Shown here: in pieces, positions 5,873 through 6,674 of the stretch
Layout: each line of letters starts with the position of its first letter
Position numbering within the stretch: position 1 is the stretch's first letter
Source: Syntrophaceae bacterium
Lineage (GTDB): Bacteria; Desulfobacterota; Syntrophia; Syntrophales; UBA2210
NCBI GenBank assembly: GCA_030619435.1
Contig: JAUXBI010000098.1
Span: 1 to 6,674, forward strand
Length of the DNA: 6,674 nt
Direction: 5' to 3'
Program-made: the position numbers and the translations under genes
The notes under the pieces: generated by a model
Databases searched by the model: none
Seen by the model: only the letters and a program-made list of their open reading frames with translations
Told to the model about the DNA's origin: nothing

Positions 5873-5916
5873 AGCTTCAATATGCATTTCGACAGAAGAT
5901 ACAGGAGAAGAACAAG

Positions 5917-6674
5917 ATGAATTCCTACCAGAAATGGTTTTTGGCAAGCAGGCCATGGTCCTTTACGCTGACCGCTGTTTCAGTGAGCGTGGGGAGTGTT
6001 CTTGGCTCTATGGACGGCAGCTTCTCGTGGTTCCTTTATCTACTTACTCTTGCGGGTGTGATCTTCATGCACGCCGCGGCAAATCTTTTTAATGATTATT
6101 ATGACGTTCTGAGCGGAGTAGATACCCTGGAGGTGTCAACCGCTCAATATCGTCCCCATCCGCTGGTTGAAGGAAGTCTCAAGCCCAGAGAAGTGTTTAT
6201 CGAAGCGCTCTGTCTGTTTATTCTCGCGGCGCTTGTCGGTATTTTTCTCGTTGTAACGAGGGGATGGACTATTCTGGTAATAGCCATAATAGGAGCCTTT
6301 GCCGGGGTATTTTACACGGCTCCTCCCTTAAAATATAAATACAGGGCGCTGGGGGAAATTTCAACCTTTCTGATATGGGGGCCATTGATGGTCGGGGGCG
6401 CATACTTTGTTCAGAGGCAGACCCTGAGCATGGATGCCTTCTTGATTTCGATCCCCCTTGGTATACTGGTGGCATTGGTGCTTTTGGCCAACAACATCCG
6501 TGACGCCGTGAGTGACGAAGAAAGAGGCATAAAAACTCTGCCGATTATAGCCGGTCGCCAGAAGGGCATATGGATGTATGTAATGCTGGTGGAACTTGCT
6601 TATCTGTCAGTTATTTTGATGGCTTTAACGGGACCCCTCAACCTCTGGTCCCTGATGGTGCTCATTTCGCTGCC
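5917..6674 (+). CDS. menA: UbiA-superfamily prenyltransferase, MenA-like, 3' end cut by window edge
   Basis: An integral membrane enzyme that transfers a polyprenyl chain to an aromatic acceptor. The best match is 1,4-dihydroxy-2-naphthoate polyprenyltransferase of menaquinone synthesis. 252 codons are visible of a family usually about 290-310. The first Asp-rich motif is NLFNDYYDVLSGVDT (56-70, with D60, D63 and D69), which binds Mg-prenyl diphosphate. The second is NNIRDAVSDEERGIKTLP (192-209, with D196 and D200). ASRPWSF near the N-terminus and YTAPPLKYKYRALGE (133-147) are typical of MenA-type members, and several hydrophobic helices are evident. The ATG at 5917 has AGGAG ending 9 nt upstream. 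It has its own promoter and a long structured leader. Other UbiA relatives acting on different aromatics cannot be excluded without the C-terminus and the neighbouring genes. Confidence 0.87.
   Translation, partial: MNSYQKWFLASRPWSFTLTAVSVSVGSVLGSMDGSFSWFLYLLTLAGVIFMHAAANLFNDYYDVLSGVDTLEVSTAQYRPHPLVEGSLKPREVFIEALCLFILAALVGIFLVVTRGWTILVIAIIGAFAGVFYTAPPLKYKYRALGEISTFLIWGPLMVGGAYFVQRQTLSMDAFLISIPLGILVALVLLANNIRDAVSDEERGIKTLPIIAGRQKGIWMYVMLVELAYLSVILMALTGPLNLWSLMVLISL

Noticed and set aside
5865..6092. A 75-codon plus-strand ORF at the start of the menA-like gene
   Set aside because: It overlaps the prenyltransferase in another frame, begins inside the repeat element, and its product resembles nothing I know.

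Overview
The window is an ordinary chromosomal stretch of a Gram-negative-type bacterium. It shows no phage, insertion sequence or CRISPR. Three things point to a Desulfobacterota (deltaproteobacterial) or similar anaerobic/microaerophilic lineage: the style of the Tat proteins, a MenA-like quinone prenyltransferase, and GC-rich intergenic inverted repeats. This assignment is inference from sequence style, not a database match.

Minus strand, read right to left from about 5083 to 1. A good sigma70-like promoter (TTGACA, -10 TATTAT or TATATT) drives a TatA/B-type subunit (tatB-like), then tatC, then a bifunctional class A penicillin-binding protein. The PBP has a TTG start with a strong SD inside the 3' end of tatC. 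After the PBP stop comes a short intergenic region, then the most informative part of the window. Here a 25-codon leader ORF with 11 branched-chain residues in a row of 12 (8 Val, 3 Leu) is followed by a long antiterminator stem and a competing intrinsic terminator. A second terminator-like hairpin lies between these and the start of an acetolactate synthase large-subunit gene (ilvB). The ilvB gene runs off the left edge after 404 codons. Together this reads as ribosome-mediated attenuation of branched-chain amino acid synthesis by charged tRNA-Val/tRNA-Leu.

Plus strand, from about 5100 to the right edge. A promoter back-to-back with the tat promoter drives a tRNA-Val with anticodon CAC and an encoded CCA. 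A strong hairpin follows, then a small single-domain cupin protein of unknown role. Next is a 252-nt intergenic region with a good promoter (TTGAAC-17-TATACA) and a GC-rich inverted-repeat element that would lie in the 5' UTR of the last gene. That gene is a UbiA-superfamily prenyltransferase of the MenA type and is cut by the right edge.

Functional picture: protein export (Tat), cell-wall polymerisation (PBP1A type), branched-chain amino acid synthesis with its own attenuator, a tRNA, and probable menaquinone synthesis. All are housekeeping functions. The noteworthy content is regulatory: the ilv attenuator with its overlooked leader peptide, and the structured repeat in the menA-like leader.
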